The translations under genes and the position numbers were made by a program. Shown in pieces: positions 61,661-64,000 of a DNA stretch of 64,000 bases (positions within the stretch are counted from its first letter, which is position 1; each line of letters begins with the position of its first letter). Origin of the DNA: Zerene cesonia (lineage: Eukaryota; Arthropoda; Insecta; Lepidoptera; Pieridae); assembly GCF_012273895.1 (NCBI RefSeq), contig NC_052110.1, forward strand, positions 5,704,001 to 5,768,000, given 5' to 3'. The notes below the pieces were generated by a model. It did no database searches. It was not told the origin of the DNA and saw nothing but the letters and a program-made list of their open reading frames with translations.

Positions 61661-62269
61661 TATTAACCTAAGAGAAACTGTCTTCGCGATATAATGTCAA
61701 ACATTTATTCATTTAATTATACTCATATATTTAAGGCCTATCTATACATTTCTATCTATAATTTGTGGTAACGGGCCTTTCAACGGAATTGATCACATAT
61801 TCAACCGGTCTTTGAAATGGACTAGGTTCTGTTATCACAAAATTCTTCTAGAGGGGCTGATAACTCGATTGAAACATGATCTCTATCCTTTCGACGCGAA
61901 TGCCCTTACATTCGATATTCTCTATTCGCGCCGCGTAATAAATCTTAAATGTATATCGCTCAATAACCACCGAACAAAACATCTACATTATTTTATTATT
62001 TTGTTTCTATTATCTACTTTTTTGTTTGTATCATAAAGTTTCATACACTTACACTAATATTATAAAGGAAACCTTTGTATTTTTGTATGTATTTAATAAC
62101 CGATAAAAAAAACTTTCACTAGTAGAAAGTTGCATCTTCACTCAGTGTCATAGGCTATACACATATATAGCTTATGACACTGAGTAGGTACATACCTAAG
62201 ACAACCGGGGCGGATAATACTGCCGATACATAGTTATTCTTAGCAAAAAAAAATTCCACCTTTAAATAT

Positions 62270-62426
62270 TCAGAACTAGACCAAATTTAAATGGGATCAC
62301 ATGGCAGTTACCAGCTTGCATAAAATAAACAGTTGGCATAAAGATAATCTAAAATAAAAAAAAAATCTCTACACCTTGTGAAAAGTTATGAGGTAACAAT
62401 CACAAAAAAATATAGTCGAATTGATA
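62270..62426 (-). mobile_element. LINE 3' tail repeat
   Basis: Plus strand: AACTAGACCAAATTTAAATG ... GTTATGAGGTAACAATCACA ... AGTCGAATTGATAAG. Confidence 0.6.
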
Positions 62427-63172
62427 AGTCCTTTGTCCATCTAGACGTCTTCACGTCTTCACGCTATCAACAACTGGTCTTGGCAGGCGATATCCAAAAC
62501 TATAAGACATATTGAAAAACGCTAAAAGGCCGATTTGATTTTAACGTAATCAGATTTGAGAATCTCAACACTTCTTGCCAGAAATCGAGCCGTTTGATTT
62601 TTAAAAAACACAGCCCAGAAAAAAACTCACAACAGAGTCGCAGACTCCTAGTACCGTACGGTCTTACTGGTCTATTTATTCCTATTCCTTCAAGTAGGTA
62701 TACGAAGGTCTCATGTATATTACATTGTATAAATATATAAAGTCGACGGATATCGCGACAATACCTACCTACCGCTATAAATAGCTACCGCTTGTGTAAA
62801 CTATTGTTTCAATATGTTCAAAACGTCACGCTGTTTCGCAAGTCAATTGTTTTCGATATAATTTTGAAATGTGTTTACGATTTTATTAGGTAAAATGTGA
62901 CTAGCTTTCGCCCCGGCACCGGCTGTAATATGTAAAGTGTTGTTGTTGTCTTTTGGAGGCGAATTCGGATAAAATTTATTCGGTTTGTTTGCTTGAATGG
63001 GCTAATCTCAGTAGCTACGAAGGATTTAAAAAATCTATCCACCATTGGATATATACGTGATCCCTGAGTACTATATCGTATTGTACTACATGCGAATCCG
63101 GGCGGGCTATTTTCAGATAAACGGATTAAAATTAGGTAAATTTATATTATAAAGTAGCATTTATCTACACTG

Positions 63173-63340
63173 ATATTATAAAACAGGAGTTTGGTTAGTT
63201 TTTTTTGTTGAAATCGCTAATCTCAGGAACTACTGGTCCGATTTGAAAAATTCTTGCAGCGTTAGATAGCCCGTTTACTCAGGCTTTAAGCTACATAACA
63301 TTAGGTACAACCTGGGTTAATCCGTGAGGCACAGCTAGTG
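63173..63340 (+). mobile_element. Helitron-like family B, diverged
   Basis: ATCTACACTGATATTATAAA ... CTAATCTCAGGAACTACTGG ... GAGGCACAGCTAG|T. Confidence 0.65.
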
Positions 63341-63705
63341 TAGAATAAAATATCACTGCAATACCTAAATCCACCACATAAACGGATTAACTAACAGGAC
63401 TTTTTTATGATTAGAGCTTGATAAACATTACAAATAATTACTACTACGTCTTTCAAAATACGAACGAGTTGGTAAACAATCGAAATTTGAATTTGTAAAC
63501 GATACACCAACTACATTCAAGGACAGTTTTCGTGCGTATGCGTCACACAGACACTCGAAATGTTTAATCTATGTAATTAACATAAAACTGTTTTCAAAAT
63601 TTAAATACAAAAATAACGTTTGATAGTACTCGTATATCAGAAGCGATGTAATTTGCCAATGTTATACTAATTTTAACTGAGTCGCTAGGAATTGTGTTTG
63701 AAAAT

Positions 63706-63838
63706 TTGCAACCGACTTCAAGAAGGGATAAGGTTATCAAATCAACTGTAATTTTGTGTTTGTTACCACTTTAGTTTTGTTAAGTGAACCAATTTTTATG
63801 ATTCTTTTTCTAATGGAACGCTGGTGCCTGTCTGTGTA
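63706..63838 (+). mobile_element. LINE 3' tail repeat
   Basis: CAACCGACTTCAAGAAGGG ... GTGTTTGTTACCACTTTAG ... AACGCTGGTGCCTG. Confidence 0.6.
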
Positions 63839-63861
63839 TATATTACTTAAATTATCTAGCA

Positions 63862-64000
63862 ATAGCTGCGCGCCGCGGTTTCACACGCGTAAGTCCGTAT
63901 CCCGTAGGAATATCGGGATAAAAAGTTGCCTATATGTTATTCCAGTTGTCCAGCTGTCTACGTACCAAATTTCATTGCAATCGGTTGAGTAGTTCTTGCG
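63862..64000 (-). mobile_element. Helitron-like family A, cut by window edge
   Basis: Starts AATAGCTGCGCGCCGCGG (CTAG lost) and is intact to the window end. Confidence 0.7.

Larger units (their letters stand above)
46069..64000. other. Region upstream of the cyclase gene, no recognised gene
   Basis: About 18 kb without any ORF that shows a protein family. It holds Helitron-like, SINE, LINE-tail and snapback repeats and a 1000-N gap. Stretches 53600-55340, 57400-58700 and 61660-63160 are AT-rich with nothing I can name. The promoter and any 5' UTR exons of the cyclase should be on the minus strand somewhere here, but I see no clear core promoter. Confidence 0.65.

Overview
The window is AT-rich nuclear DNA from an insect, almost certainly a moth or butterfly (Lepidoptera). 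Two things support this. One long, intron-rich gene encodes an animal receptor-type guanylate cyclase. The rest is packed with short repeats of the kinds common in lepidopteran genomes: tRNA-derived SINEs, roughly 200-bp elements with TC...CTAG ends that resemble Lep1-type Helitrons, and LINE tails. There is no bacterial-style operon, CRISPR array or intact viral gene. Two runs of exactly 1000 N mark assembly gaps (8520-9519 and 55342-56341).

The only host gene I can support lies on the minus strand. Thirteen coding exons can be joined in one continuous reading frame with GT/AG boundaries and matching phases: 46017-45195, 44974-44781, 35377-35170, 24373-24259, 21925-21778, 20484-20286, 17980-17889, 13833-13695, 12237-12156, 7525-7402, 7028-6702, 3028-2869 and 2216-2058. 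They encode about 923 residues. In order these are a long N-terminal region with one hydrophobic segment, an ANF-receptor-type extracellular ligand-binding domain, one transmembrane helix, a juxtamembrane segment, and most of a kinase-homology (pseudokinase) domain. The dimerisation helix and the cyclase catalytic domain must lie left of position 1. Several exons fall outside any ATG-initiated open frame and were found by family motifs plus splice-site phase.

Region by region: 1-2057 is the start of an intron with SINE and snapback-repeat copies. 2058-7525 holds the kinase-homology exons. 12156-13833 holds the transmembrane and membrane-proximal exons. 17889-24373 holds the C-terminal half of the ligand-binding domain. 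24374-35169 and 35378-44780 are two large repeat-filled introns. 44781-46017 holds the N-terminal exons. 46018-64000 is upstream, repeat-rich DNA with no recognised gene. A 5'-truncated LINE ORF2 piece sits in an intron at 18550-19172, and an RTE-like ORF2 scrap at 29003-29224.

Mobile elements sit very close to several exon boundaries: 12 nt past one splice donor, 38 nt past another, and 16-18 nt before two acceptors. The most informative repeat is a short, often self-complementary family. Several of its copies are flanked by direct repeats of about 13 bp, and some have an inverted first part. That points to retroposition (Penelope-like or LINE-like) rather than a DNA MITE. I found no convincing new defence or enzymatic system. 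The most interesting leads are this element family, its insertion into the exon 3 polypyrimidine tract, and the unusual N-terminus of the cyclase.
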